Shown: positions 1 through 7,588 of the stretch, piece after piece
Numbering within the stretch: the stretch's first letter is position 1
Layout of the letters: every line of letters begins with the position of its first letter
Source: an uncultured Acidobacteriota bacterium
GTDB lineage: Bacteria; Acidobacteriota; Vicinamibacteria; Vicinamibacterales; SCN-69-37
Assembly: GCA_937880585.1 (NCBI GenBank)
Contig: CALFMR010000315.1
Location: 1 to 9,725 of the forward strand
DNA length: 9,725 nt
Direction of reading: 5' to 3'
Translations under genes and position numbers: made by a program
The notes under the pieces: model-generated
What the model saw: only the letters and a program-made list of their open reading frames with translations
Told to the model about the DNA's origin: nothing
Database searches by the model: none

Positions 1-54
1 AACCCGCGACCAACAGCTTGGAAGGCTGTGACTCTACCACTGAGTTACTCCCGC
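1..54 (-). tRNA. tRNA-Gly(TCC), 3' end cut by window edge
   Basis: Read on the minus strand from 54, the sequence folds as a tRNA. It has a 7-base 5' acceptor strand GCGGGAG, a D-stem ACTC/GAGT, an anticodon stem ACAGC/GCTGT with loop CTTCCAA, a 5-base variable region and the 5' half of the T-stem (GCGGG). The anticodon TCC is read at 22-20, giving Gly. The T-loop and the 3' acceptor strand lie beyond position 1. It is the last visible member of the minus-strand Thr-Tyr-Gly series. Confidence 0.95.
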
Positions 55-293
55 CTTCGTGCCGCCCGCCGCGCCTCACCCGCGCTTCGGCGGGCAAGCC
101 CGCTTCGCTCGCCGGCCCACTGCGCCTGTTGGCGCTACGGGGGACAAGCCCGCTCATCCTTGCCTCTCGGCCCTCTCGGCCCCGTCCCGCTCTTCGTCCC
201 TCGTCTCGCGCCACTCGCGTATCAGACGGCTGGCCACCCGCGTCGGGCTTGCCAACCGTGCTCACGCTCGCGGTGGCCGACGCGAGCGAAGGT
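55..293. other. 239-base spacer between tRNA-Gly and tRNA-Tyr, repeat-rich, no gene
   Basis: I see no convincing gene here; open frames on the plus strand run antisense through the tRNAs. The spacer contains a short hairpin at 90-103 (GCGGGC-AA-GCCCGC), a 10-base direct repeat CAAGCCCGCT at 95-104 and 145-154, and an inverted copy of GGCAAGCCCG (93-102) at 244-253. A second word, CTTCGCTCGC (103-112), also has an inverted copy at 282-291. The two inverted pairs are not in nested order, so they cannot form one simple long stem. They look like scrambled copies of one repeat word. The spacer is long for neighbouring tRNA genes of one operon. Confidence 0.6.
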
Positions 294-296
294 TGG
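252..296 (-). repeat. two-part hairpin immediately 3' of tRNA-Tyr, overlapping its CCA
   Basis: Two nested perfect inverted repeats lie here: CCAACC (252-257) with GGTTGG (291-296), and inside them CGCTCGCG (265-272) with CGCGAGCG (281-288) around an 8-base loop. In the minus-strand transcript the outer stem uses the encoded CCA of tRNA-Tyr (296-294). Folding of the trailer would therefore compete with a free tRNA 3' end. There is no T-run after it, so it does not look like a classical intrinsic terminator. A role in 3' processing is only an inference. Confidence 0.5.
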
Positions 297-380
297 TGGC
301 GAGGGAAGGACTCGAACCTTCGAAGCCGCTGGGGCGACAGATTTACAGTCTGCTGCGTTTGACCGCTTCGCTACCTCGCC
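294..380 (-). tRNA. tRNA-Tyr(GTA)
   Basis: Read from 380 downward: acceptor strand GGCGAGG pairs with CCTCGCC (304-298), followed by discriminator A and an encoded CCA (296-294). The anticodon stem GCAGA/TCTGT holds loop CTGTAAA with anticodon GTA at 346-344. The variable region is 15 bases and can form a short stem (GCC/GGC), as expected for a class II tRNA-Tyr. The T-arm is GAAGG-TTCGAGT-CCTTC. At 87 bases including CCA the size is normal for tRNA-Tyr. Confidence 0.97.
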
Positions 381-576
381 GAAAATTCTCTCTGACCGCC
401 CCTCCGTGATCGCCTGCCGCGCTCGCATCCGGCCGCGTTCACGCGGCCGCGCGTCGTGCTGCAGAGCGACGCTTCCCCTGTGGGCGCCTTTGCCGGAGGA
501 GCCCGAATCCGAATCTACCGTCAGCCGAAAGCAACCGTTGGTTCCGTGCGACCGTGTGTGGGGCGAGGCCCGAACT
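381..576. other. 196-base spacer between tRNA-Tyr and tRNA-Thr with two tandem hairpins
   Basis: No gene is supported here. Two adjacent inverted repeats are visible. One is CGGCCGCG (430-437) with CGCGGCCG (442-449) around the 4-base loop TTCA. The other is GCGTCG (451-456) with CGACGC (467-472) around a 10-base loop. In the minus-strand transcript both would lie between mature tRNA-Thr and tRNA-Tyr and may guide processing of the precursor. Neither is followed by a T-run on either strand, so termination is unlikely. Confidence 0.5.
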
Positions 577-653
577 TGGAGCTGGCGAAGGGATTTGAAC
601 CCCCGACCAGCTGATTACAAATCAGCTGCTCTACCAGACTGAGCTACGCCAGC
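577..653 (-). tRNA. tRNA-Thr(TGT)
   Basis: Read from 653 downward: acceptor strand GCTGGCG pairs with CGCCAGC (587-581), then discriminator T and an encoded CCA (579-577). The D-arm is GCTC-AGTCTGGTA-GAGC. The anticodon stem GCTGA/TCAGC... carries a 7-base loop TTTGTAA with anticodon TGT at 619-617. The T-arm is GGGGG-TTCAAAT-CCCTT-like with normal spacing. The length is 77 bases with CCA. It is the first tRNA of the minus-strand series, directly behind a promoter-like sequence. Confidence 0.97.
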
Positions 654-667
654 CAGACAAAACAGGA

Positions 668-697
668 ATGGTAGCACGCTCTGTGCCAGATGGGCAA
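668..697 (-). promoter_or_regulatory. probable sigma70-type promoter of the Thr-Tyr-Gly tRNA operon
   Basis: On the minus strand a -35-like TTGCCC (697-692) and a -10-like TACCAT (673-668) are separated by 18 bases. Each matches four of six consensus positions. The -10 element ends 14 bases before the mature 5' end of tRNA-Thr, which leaves a leader of about 7 bases, typical for a tRNA operon. The stretch is less GC-rich than its surroundings. The position makes it plausible, but the match is not strong. Confidence 0.5.
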
Positions 698-754
698 TAG
701 CGAGAACCGTGCCGCCGACCCGACGCCTCGAGACGGGCGGCGCCAGGCGGGGCC

Positions 755-1510
755 TCACGCGGCCGGCTCGGGGCCTGGCCCAGCCTCCCCACCGGCGGCT
801 CGCCGTTGTCGGACGGCCTCGAACAAGGCAATTCCGGCGGAAACCGACACGTTCAGGCTCGATACTGCCCCGACCATGGGAATCGAGACCAGCCGGTCGC
901 AGGTCTCGCGCACGAGCCGGCGCAGGCCGGTCCCCTCTGCGCCGAACACCAGCGCCGTCGGAAGCGTGTAGTCCGCGGCGTCGTAGGCCTCGTCCGCCTC
1001 GGCCGCCAGCCCGATGGTCCAGACGTTCAGCGCCTTCAGCTCCTCGAGGGCGCGCGAGATGTTGACGACCGTCGCAATACGCAGATGATGGACGGCGCCA
1101 GCCGACGCCTTGGCTGCCGCGCCATCGAGCGGCGCCGCATGGCGAGCCTGCCGCACGATGCCGTCCGCGCCGGCCGCCTCGGCCGACCGCAGGATCGCCC
1201 CGACGTTCTGCGGATCCTCGATCCCGTCGAGCACGACGATGAGCGGCGGGCCCTGCGCCTCGGCGACGATCTCCTCGATCGTGTACGCCGGCAGCACCTG
1301 AACGTCGGCGGCGACGCCCTGATGGACGCCTCCACGCGCGATCTTGTCGAGCGCGCGCCGATCGACGACCTCCACGGCGATCCGCAAGTCGTGCGCCCGC
1401 GCGACGAGCGCATCCACGCGCGGCCCGGCGCCGCGTTCGTGCACGAGCCGCGACACCCGCCGCGCCTTGAGCGCTTCGGACACGGAGTTGATGCCGTAGA
1501 TGAGGGTCAT
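755..1510 (-). CDS. rlmB: 23S rRNA 2'-O-ribose methyltransferase RlmB-like (SpoU/TrmH family)
   Basis: Encodes 251 residues, close to the usual 240-250 for RlmB, which methylates the ribose of a guanosine in the peptidyl-transferase region of 23S rRNA using S-adenosylmethionine. The N-terminal substrate-binding domain (about 1-80) begins LIYGINSVSEAL, the standard opening of the subfamily. The SPOUT domain follows with all three motifs: motif 1 DPQNVGAILRSAEAAGADG at 99-117 with Arg108, motif 2 LVFGAEGTGLRR at 187-198 with Glu192, and motif 3 IPMVGAVSSLNVSVSAG at about 210-226 with Asn220. The ATG at 1510 is chosen over one at 1582, because the extra 24 residues would be translated from an intergenic heptamer repeat. 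No clear Shine-Dalgarno sequence precedes it. The last ~15 residues are a Gly/Pro/Ala-rich tail. Other TrmH methyltransferases are possible, but the gltX neighbourhood favours RlmB. Confidence 0.9.
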   Translation of the reverse strand: MTLIYGINSVSEALKARRVSRLVHERGAGPRVDALVARAHDLRIAVEVVDRRALDKIARGGVHQGVAADVQVLPAYTIEEIVAEAQGPPLIVVLDGIEDPQNVGAILRSAEAAGADGIVRQARHAAPLDGAAAKASAGAVHHLRIATVVNISRALEELKALNVWTIGLAAEADEAYDAADYTLPTALVFGAEGTGLRRLVRETCDRLVSIPMVGAVSSLNVSVSAGIALFEAVRQRRAAGGEAGPGPEPAA

Positions 1511-1529
1511 GTGGGGCGACACCGCGCGT

Positions 1530-1564
1530 CGAACTTCGAACTGCGAACTGTCAACGTCGACCTG
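1530..1564 (+). repeat. heptamer tandem tract, CGAACTK units (left copy)
   Basis: Five consecutive 7-base units are visible: CGAACTT, CGAACTG, CGAACTG, TCAACGT and CGACCTG. The first three are near-perfect and the last two degenerate. The tract starts 20 bases upstream of the rlmB start codon. Together with the inverted tract at 1659-1693 it fills much of the 199-base gap between gltX and rlmB. A seven-base period is not a multiple of three, so this is not a protein repeat. Confidence 0.7.
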
Positions 1565-1658
1565 ACGAGACGCCTTCGGCACATCTCATCGTTCGAAGAG
1601 GCGCATCGGACAGACACGGCAAGCCTGACGCCGGAAACGGATGCCCTGCGCTGTTCCG

Positions 1659-1693
1659 TCGTTCGAAGTTCGCAGTTCGACGTTCGAAGTTGA
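1659..1693 (-). repeat. heptamer tandem tract, CGAACTK units (right copy, inverted)
   Basis: On the plus strand the units read TCGTTCG, AAGTTCG, CAGTTCG, ACGTTCG and AAGTTGA, the reverse complement of the family at 1530-1564. A lone partial copy, TCGTTCGAAG, sits at 1589-1598 between the two tracts and matches 1659-1668 exactly. The tract ends 16 bases beyond the gltX stop codon. The 94 bases between the two tracts hold no gene that I can support. Confidence 0.7.
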
Positions 1694-1709
1694 CGCGGCC
1701 CTTCCACCA

Positions 1710-3203
1710 TTATGCCTTGCCTGTCATCCCCGCCACCGCTCGCAGGCGCGCGAGGCACGAGGGCACGGGCGCGACGTCGGCGTCGGGCGCGAGCGCGGCG
1801 CCGCGCTCAATCGCCGGCACGGCCAAATCCAGTTCAGGTCCAGACGCCTCGGCGGTCAGCGCGACGCGAAGCGGATGGAACAGCGCGCGTCCCTTGAGTC
1901 CGCTCCGTTCGCGCGCTGCGGCAGCGGCCGCGCGGAAGCGCTCGCGGTCGATGAGCGGCTCGCGCGTCTCGATCACGTCGGCCCATGCGGCGACGGCACG
2001 CCCACCCTCCGACTCTTCGCCGACGAGGGCGGCCGCCCGCGCCGCATCCCACGCGAACAGGAACGCGACGCGCGCCGGAATCTCATCCAGGCGATCGACC
2101 GACCCGACGGCGAGCGGCAGAATCGATGCGACGTAGTCCAGCGCCGCGGCGGTCGCTGCGCGGACGCGGCCGTCACGCTCGAAGAACGGCAGCGCCGCGC
2201 GCGCGATGCGGGCCGGCTCGGCGGCTTTCATGTAGTGACGGTTGATCCACGCGAGCTTGTCCACGTCGAACACCGCCGCGCTGTGACCGACACGCGAGAC
2301 ATCGAACCGCCGAGCCATCTCCTCGGTCGACACGATCTCCTCGTCGCCGCCCGGGGACCAACCGAGCAGGCCGAGATAGTTGACGAGCGCCTCGGGCAGA
2401 TAGCCGCGTGCGCGGAACTCGGCCACGCTCGTCGCGCCGTGCCGTTTCGACAGCGGCGCGTGATCCGGACCGAGCACGAGCGCGAGATGCGCGAACAGCG
2501 GCGGCGTGCGGCCGAGCGCCTCGTAGATCAGCACCTGTCGTGGCGTGTTCGACAAGTGATCCTCACCGCGCACGACCTGCGAAATCTCCATCTCGGTGTC
2601 GTCGACGACCACGGCGAAGTTGTAGGCCGGCGAGCCGTCGGATCGCACGATGATCGGATCGCCGATGACGTCGGTCGAGAACGAGACGTCGCCGCGCACG
2701 AGGTCATGGACGACGACCTCGCGGCTGGCGGGCACGGCGAAGCGCAGCGCGGGCCGCTCACCCGCTGCGCGCCGGCGTGCAATCTCGTCAGCGCCGAGCT
2801 CGCGGCAGCGGCCGCTGTACTTCGGCGGCAGGCCCGCGGCGAGCGCCGCCTGGCGATCGGCGTCGAGCATCGCCGGCGTACAGAAGCACGGATAGGCGCG
2901 TCCGGCCGCGACGAGCCTGTCCGCCGCCGTGTCGTAGTGCGATTGACGCTCGGACTGACGATACGGCCCGTGCGGTCCGCCGACGTCCGGCCCTTCATCC
3001 CACGTCAAGCCCAGCCAGCGCAGGTCGTCGATCATCGTGCGCTCGGACTCGCGCGTCGATCGCTCGGCGTCGGTGTCCTCGATGCGCAGCACGAACGTTC
3101 CACCCGAACCGCGCGCGAGCAGCCAGTTGAAGAGCGCGGTGCGCGCGTTGCCGACGTGAAGCTGTCCGGTCGGACTCGGCGCGAAGCGGACGCGGACGCT
3201 CAT
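1710..3203 (-). CDS. gltX: glutamyl-tRNA synthetase GltX (class I)
   Basis: Encodes 497 residues, slightly longer than the usual 470-490. It charges tRNA-Glu with glutamate in the cytoplasm. The class I HIGH motif appears as HVGN at 16-19 within FAPSPTG, and the KMSKS motif as LSKR at 251-254. A zinc-type site is intact: CFC at 106-108, Tyr129 and Cys133 in YSGRCREL, as in E. coli GluRS. RGEDHLSNTPRQ at 212-223 is the standard GluRS signature. The C-terminal half is the helical anticodon-binding domain. The ATG overlaps the ispDF stop codon (ATGA) and GTGAGGG lies just ahead of it, so translation is probably coupled to ispDF. Whether it also charges tRNA-Gln cannot be told from this sequence. 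Confidence 0.97.
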   Translation of the reverse strand: MSVRVRFAPSPTGQLHVGNARTALFNWLLARGSGGTFVLRIEDTDAERSTRESERTMIDDLRWLGLTWDEGPDVGGPHGPYRQSERQSHYDTAADRLVAAGRAYPCFCTPAMLDADRQAALAAGLPPKYSGRCRELGADEIARRRAAGERPALRFAVPASREVVVHDLVRGDVSFSTDVIGDPIIVRSDGSPAYNFAVVVDDTEMEISQVVRGEDHLSNTPRQVLIYEALGRTPPLFAHLALVLGPDHAPLSKRHGATSVAEFRARGYLPEALVNYLGLLGWSPGGDEEIVSTEEMARRFDVSRVGHSAAVFDVDKLAWINRHYMKAAEPARIARAALPFFERDGRVRAATAAALDYVASILPLAVGSVDRLDEIPARVAFLFAWDAARAAALVGEESEGGRAVAAWADVIETREPLIDRERFRAAAAAARERSGLKGRALFHPLRVALTAEASGPELDLAVPAIERGAALAPDADVAPVPSCLARLRAVAGMTGKA

Positions 3204-4354
3204 GCCCTCACCGCCCGGCGCAGCACGACGACGGCATGCGCGGCTACGGCCTCGCCGCGTCCCACGGCATCGACGCCCTCGTTCGTCTTCGCTTTCACGC
3301 TGACAGCGTCCACCGTGAGGCCGAGCACGGGCGCGAGCGCGGCGCGAATCGCGGGAATGTGCGGACCGAGCTTCGGCCGCTCCAGCACGACGGTGACGTC
3401 CGCATTCGCCACCTGCCAGCCTCCGTCGGCGAGGATGGCGACCGCGCGTGCCAGCAGGTCCAGTCCCGGCGCGCCCTGCCAGCGCTCGTCCGTGTTCGGA
3501 AAATGCTGGCCGATGTCGCCGGCACCCGCCGCGCCGAAGATCGCATCGACGAGCGCGTGACAGACGACGTCGCCGTCCGAGTGCCCGATCGGGCCGCGCT
3601 CGAACGGCACGACGATGCCGGCAAAGACGAGCGGCCGCCCCTCGACGAGGCGGTGCAGGTCGTAGCCGGTGCCAACCCGCGGCGCAGGCGCCACTCTCGC
3701 TCGCGCATCGGCCAGATCGGCCGCAGTCGTAATCTTCACGTTCGCCTCATCGCCCTCGACGACGCGGACCGGATGGCCGCTTCGTTCGGCGAGCGCGGCT
3801 TCGTCGGTCGCGTCGACGGTTTCTCCGAGCGCGACGGCCTCGTCGAGTACCCTACGCGTGAACCCCTGCGGCGTTTGCGCCAGCCAGATTTCGTCGCGCG
3901 GAACGGTCTCGGCGACCGTCGAGGTCCCCATCGGCACCCGCTTCACCGTGTCGCGCGCCCGCACGGCCGGTACGACCGCGCCAGATTCGCGCGCCGCGGC
4001 GATGACGCGCGCGATGAGCGCTCCACTCACGAACGGCCGCGCCGCGTCGTGAATCAGGACGACGTCGACACCAGCAGGCATGGCCGCGAGGCCGCATCGC
4101 ACCGAATCCTGCCGTCGCGCGCCGCCTGCGACCGACGTGCAGGGCCGCGCCGGACGGCCGACGATGGACACGGCGTCGGCGACCAGCGCCTCGGGCAGGA
4201 CGACGACGATATGTTCGATGTCCGGGGCGGCATCGAACGCCGCCACGCTGCGCTCGACGATCGTGCGGCCGTCGATCGCGAGCAGTTGCTTTGGCACACG
4301 GCCGCCCAGCCGCTCGCCGCGTCCCGCGGCCACGATGATGACGCCCACCGGCAT
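3200..4354 (-). CDS. ispDF: bifunctional IspD/IspF, MEP isoprenoid pathway
   Basis: A 384-residue fusion of two enzymes of the methylerythritol-phosphate pathway. IspD (about 1-222) transfers CMP to 2-C-methylerythritol 4-phosphate; IspF (about 225-384) cyclises the phosphorylated product. IspD signs are the CTP-binding AAGRGERLGG at 9-18 with Lys22, HDAARPF at 102-108, AETVPRDEIWLAQTPQGF at about 148-165, TDEAAL at 183-188 and NVKITT at 205-210. IspF signs are GTGYDLHRL at 228-236 with metal ligands Asp232 and His234, GHSDGD at 257-262, His266 as third ligand, DIGQHFPNTD at 280-289 and KAKTNEG at 354-360. All key residues are present, so both halves should be active. The middle step (IspE) must be encoded elsewhere. 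No Shine-Dalgarno sequence is visible before the ATG. Confidence 0.97.
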   Translation of the reverse strand: MPVGVIIVAAGRGERLGGRVPKQLLAIDGRTIVERSVAAFDAAPDIEHIVVVLPEALVADAVSIVGRPARPCTSVAGGARRQDSVRCGLAAMPAGVDVVLIHDAARPFVSGALIARVIAAARESGAVVPAVRARDTVKRVPMGTSTVAETVPRDEIWLAQTPQGFTRRVLDEAVALGETVDATDEAALAERSGHPVRVVEGDEANVKITTAADLADARARVAPAPRVGTGYDLHRLVEGRPLVFAGIVVPFERGPIGHSDGDVVCHALVDAIFGAAGAGDIGQHFPNTDERWQGAPGLDLLARAVAILADGGWQVANADVTVVLERPKLGPHIPAIRAALAPVLGLTVDAVSVKAKTNEGVDAVGRGEAVAAHAVVVLRRAVRA

Positions 4355-4443
4355 GAACCGACGATTCTATCGTGGCCGGCGAGGTATCATCCCGCCGTGT
4401 TCCCGCCTGTGTTGACCACGCCTGACGGCCGTGGCGGTGCCCA
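4355..4443. promoter_or_regulatory. divergent intergenic region between ispDF and galK
   Basis: These 89 bases separate divergent genes and should hold both promoters. Toward ispDF the best -10-like hexamer is TAGAAT (4369-4364, minus), only 9 bases before the ATG. If used, it would give an almost leaderless mRNA, which fits the missing Shine-Dalgarno sequence. Toward galK the best candidate is TATCAT (4385-4390). Neither has a good -35 partner at 16-18 bases. I see no clear operator palindrome. Confidence 0.3.
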
Positions 4444-5565
<1,122 letters not shown>

Positions 5566-5577
5566 CCGGCTCGCAGC

Positions 5578-5583
5578 GAGGGA
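5578..5583 (+). promoter_or_regulatory. Shine-Dalgarno sequence of the GH97 gene
   Basis: GAGGGA lies 4 bases before the ATG at 5588 and 12 bases after the galK stop. It fixes the start that yields a clean Tat signal peptide and argues against the longer open frame extending back into galK. Confidence 0.6.
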
Positions 5584-5587
5584 AATA

Positions 5588-7588
5588 ATGCATCGACGAC
5601 GCTTTCTTCAGACGATCACGGCGGCCAGTGCCGCACTTGCCGCGCCGCCGCTGTCATCAGCGGCTGCGGCAGCGGGCGTCGACATCGCGACGCAGGCGCG
5701 TGAGACGGGCGGCACATCCTGGAGCCTGACATCACCCGACGGCCGTCTCGAGATCGCGCTGACGCTCAACGCATCGGGTGCCTTGACCTGGCGCGTCTCC
5801 GCGGGCCGCGCGGTCGTGCTCGCCCCTTCCCCGCTCGGCCTGCGGCGGCACGACCAGGCGTTCGTCGACGGACTCAAGTTCGCCGCCGCGCCGGATCCAA
5901 CCGCCGTCGACGATCGCTACGAGATGCCGCACGGCAAGCGGCGACAGCACGTTGTGAGCGGGCGCGAACGCGTGGTGTCATTCGCCAACGCCGCGGGCGC
6001 GAAGCTCGATGTCATCCTGCGCGCGCACGACGACGGCGTCGCGCTGCGCTATCGCTTTCCGGAAACCGATCCAACGCCGCGGCGGCTGTACGACGAGTTC
6101 ACGGGATTCACGATCCCGTCGGGATCGACCGGCTGGATGCTGCCGCACCAGCCGCCCGGCCGCTACGCGCCGGCGTACGAAGATCTCTTCCGCGAAGTTC
6201 GCATCGGCACCGCGGCGCCAGACCCGAGCGGCTGGTCCTTGCCCGCGCTCTTCGAGACGCCGGCCGGCGCGTGGCTGCTCATCACCGAAGCGGACCTCGA
6301 CGCGACGTACGCGGCCTCGCACCTCGCGCCTGATGCGTCGCACAACACCTATCGCCTCGCGTTTCCAATGCCGGGCGACGGCATGGGCACGGGCGAAGTC
6401 GATCCGCTTTCCACGCTCCCCTGGGCGACGCCCTGGCGCGTCGTCATGATCGGACGCACGGCCGCGGATCTCCTTGCGTCAGACCTCGTGCACGACCTGT
6501 CGGCACCGTCGCGCGTGAAGGATCCGAGCTGGATCAAGCCGGGTCGCGCGGCGTGGAGCTGGTGGTCGGCGAACGACAGTCCGAAGCACGCCGAGGCGCT
6601 CAACGCGTTCACGGATCTGGCGGCCGAGATGGGCTGGGAGTACGCGCTCGTCGACGCGAACTGGAACGCGATGCTCTCGGGCCGGATCGAAGACGTCATC
6701 GCGCACGCGCGATCGAAGGACGTCGGACTGCTGCTCTGGTACAACTCCGGCGGTCCGCACAACGACGTGACCGAGGCGCCGCGCGATCGGATGTACGAAC
6801 GGCCCGTGCGCCGCGAGGAGATGGAGCAGCTGCGCAACTGGGGCATCAAAGGGATCAAGGTCGACTTCTGGCAGAGCGACAAGCCCGACCGCATTCAGCA
6901 GTATCGTGACCTGCTCGACGACGCCGCCGAGTTCCATCTGCTCGTCGACTTCCACGGTTGCACGCTGCCACGCGGCTGGTCGCGTGAGTTCCCACACCTG
7001 ATGTCGATGGAGGCCGTCGCCGGCGCGGAGCAGTACAAGTTCCGCGCGGACTATCCGATGCGCGCGCCCGCGCACAACACGATCCTCGCCTTCACGCGAA
7101 ACGTCGTCGGGCCGATGGACTACACGCCGGTGACGTTCAGTGACGCGCAGTTCCCTCATCGCACGACCAACGCCCACGAGCTCGCACTGGCCGTCGTCTT
7201 CGAATCAGGTCTGCTTCACCTCGCCGACAGCGTGGACTCGTATCGCGCGCAGCCAGAAGCCGTACGAACGTTTCTCCGGCAGGTGCCGGCGGCGTGGGAT
7301 GACACGCGGGGCCTCTGGGGACGGCCGGGTGAATCGGTGGCGATCGTCAGGCGCCACGACCGGACGTGGTACGTCGGCGCTCTGAACGCGGGGCCGGCCA
7401 AAACCGAACGCTTGGATCTGTCGTTTCTCGGCACCGGCTCGTGGACGCTGACGCTCATCCGCGACGGCGCCGACGACCGCTCGTTCGCCGACGAAACGCG
7501 CACCGTCACCGCCGCGACGCGCATCGCGGTCCCCGTGCGAGCGCGCGGGGGATTCGTGGCGCGGGTGGTGGCAGAGAGATCAAATTAG
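5588..7588 (+). CDS. Tat-exported glycoside hydrolase family 97, predicted retaining (alpha-galactosidase-like)
   Basis: Encodes 666 residues, the usual GH97 size. Residues 1-30 form a twin-arginine signal (RRRFLQ at 3-8, then an Ala-rich hydrophobic stretch), so the enzyme should be folded before export. The N-terminal beta-sandwich covers about 43-305, the TIM barrel about 315-570 and a C-terminal sandwich about 575-662. GH97 contains inverting alpha-glucosidases (SusB type) and retaining alpha-galactosidases. Here the strand GIKGIKVDFW has Asp426 where retaining members carry their nucleophile, and Glu475 in LMSMEAVAG fits the acid/base. The SusB-type HEP at the preceding strand is replaced by DFHGC (454-458). 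This points to a retaining enzyme, and the galK partner 22 bases upstream suggests galactose as product. Exact substrate remains inferred. The start is supported by GAGGGA 4 bases upstream. Confidence 0.92.
   Translation: MHRRRFLQTITAASAALAAPPLSSAAAAAGVDIATQARETGGTSWSLTSPDGRLEIALTLNASGALTWRVSAGRAVVLAPSPLGLRRHDQAFVDGLKFAAAPDPTAVDDRYEMPHGKRRQHVVSGRERVVSFANAAGAKLDVILRAHDDGVALRYRFPETDPTPRRLYDEFTGFTIPSGSTGWMLPHQPPGRYAPAYEDLFREVRIGTAAPDPSGWSLPALFETPAGAWLLITEADLDATYAASHLAPDASHNTYRLAFPMPGDGMGTGEVDPLSTLPWATPWRVVMIGRTAADLLASDLVHDLSAPSRVKDPSWIKPGRAAWSWWSANDSPKHAEALNAFTDLAAEMGWEYALVDANWNAMLSGRIEDVIAHARSKDVGLLLWYNSGGPHNDVTEAPRDRMYERPVRREEMEQLRNWGIKGIKVDFWQSDKPDRIQQYRDLLDDAAEFHLLVDFHGCTLPRGWSREFPHLMSMEAVAGAEQYKFRADYPMRAPAHNTILAFTRNVVGPMDYTPVTFSDAQFPHRTTNAHELALAVVFESGLLHLADSVDSYRAQPEAVRTFLRQVPAAWDDTRGLWGRPGESVAIVRRHDRTWYVGALNAGPAKTERLDLSFLGTGSWTLTLIRDGADDRSFADETRTVTAATRIAVPVRARGGFVARVVAERSN

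Noticed and set aside
28..642. 204-residue plus-strand open frame across the tRNA region
   Set aside because: It is antisense to tRNA-Tyr and tRNA-Thr. Its peptide pieces are the familiar false translations of tRNA complements, often misannotated as hypothetical proteins.
1530..1570. TTGACA-like -35 element for rlmB (minus strand, 1554-1549)
   Set aside because: It arises from a degenerate heptamer unit and there is no -10-like hexamer at 16-18 bases from it.
1511..1582. N-terminal extension of RlmB to an ATG at 1582
   Set aside because: The added 24 residues come from the heptamer tract, while the family's normal N-terminus begins at the ATG at 1510.
1530..1693. CRISPR array or insertion-sequence ends
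   Set aside because: The units are 7 bases with no spacers, and the 94 bases between the inverted tracts hold no transposase or target duplication.
1641..3560. 639-residue plus-strand open frame
   Set aside because: It lies opposite gltX and the end of ispDF, whose motifs are complete. The peptide is Arg/Ala-rich with no recognisable domain, as expected from the high-GC complementary strand.
4412..4417. TTGACC as a -35 box for galK
   Set aside because: The start codon is only about 26 bases downstream, and no -10 hexamer follows at the right distance.
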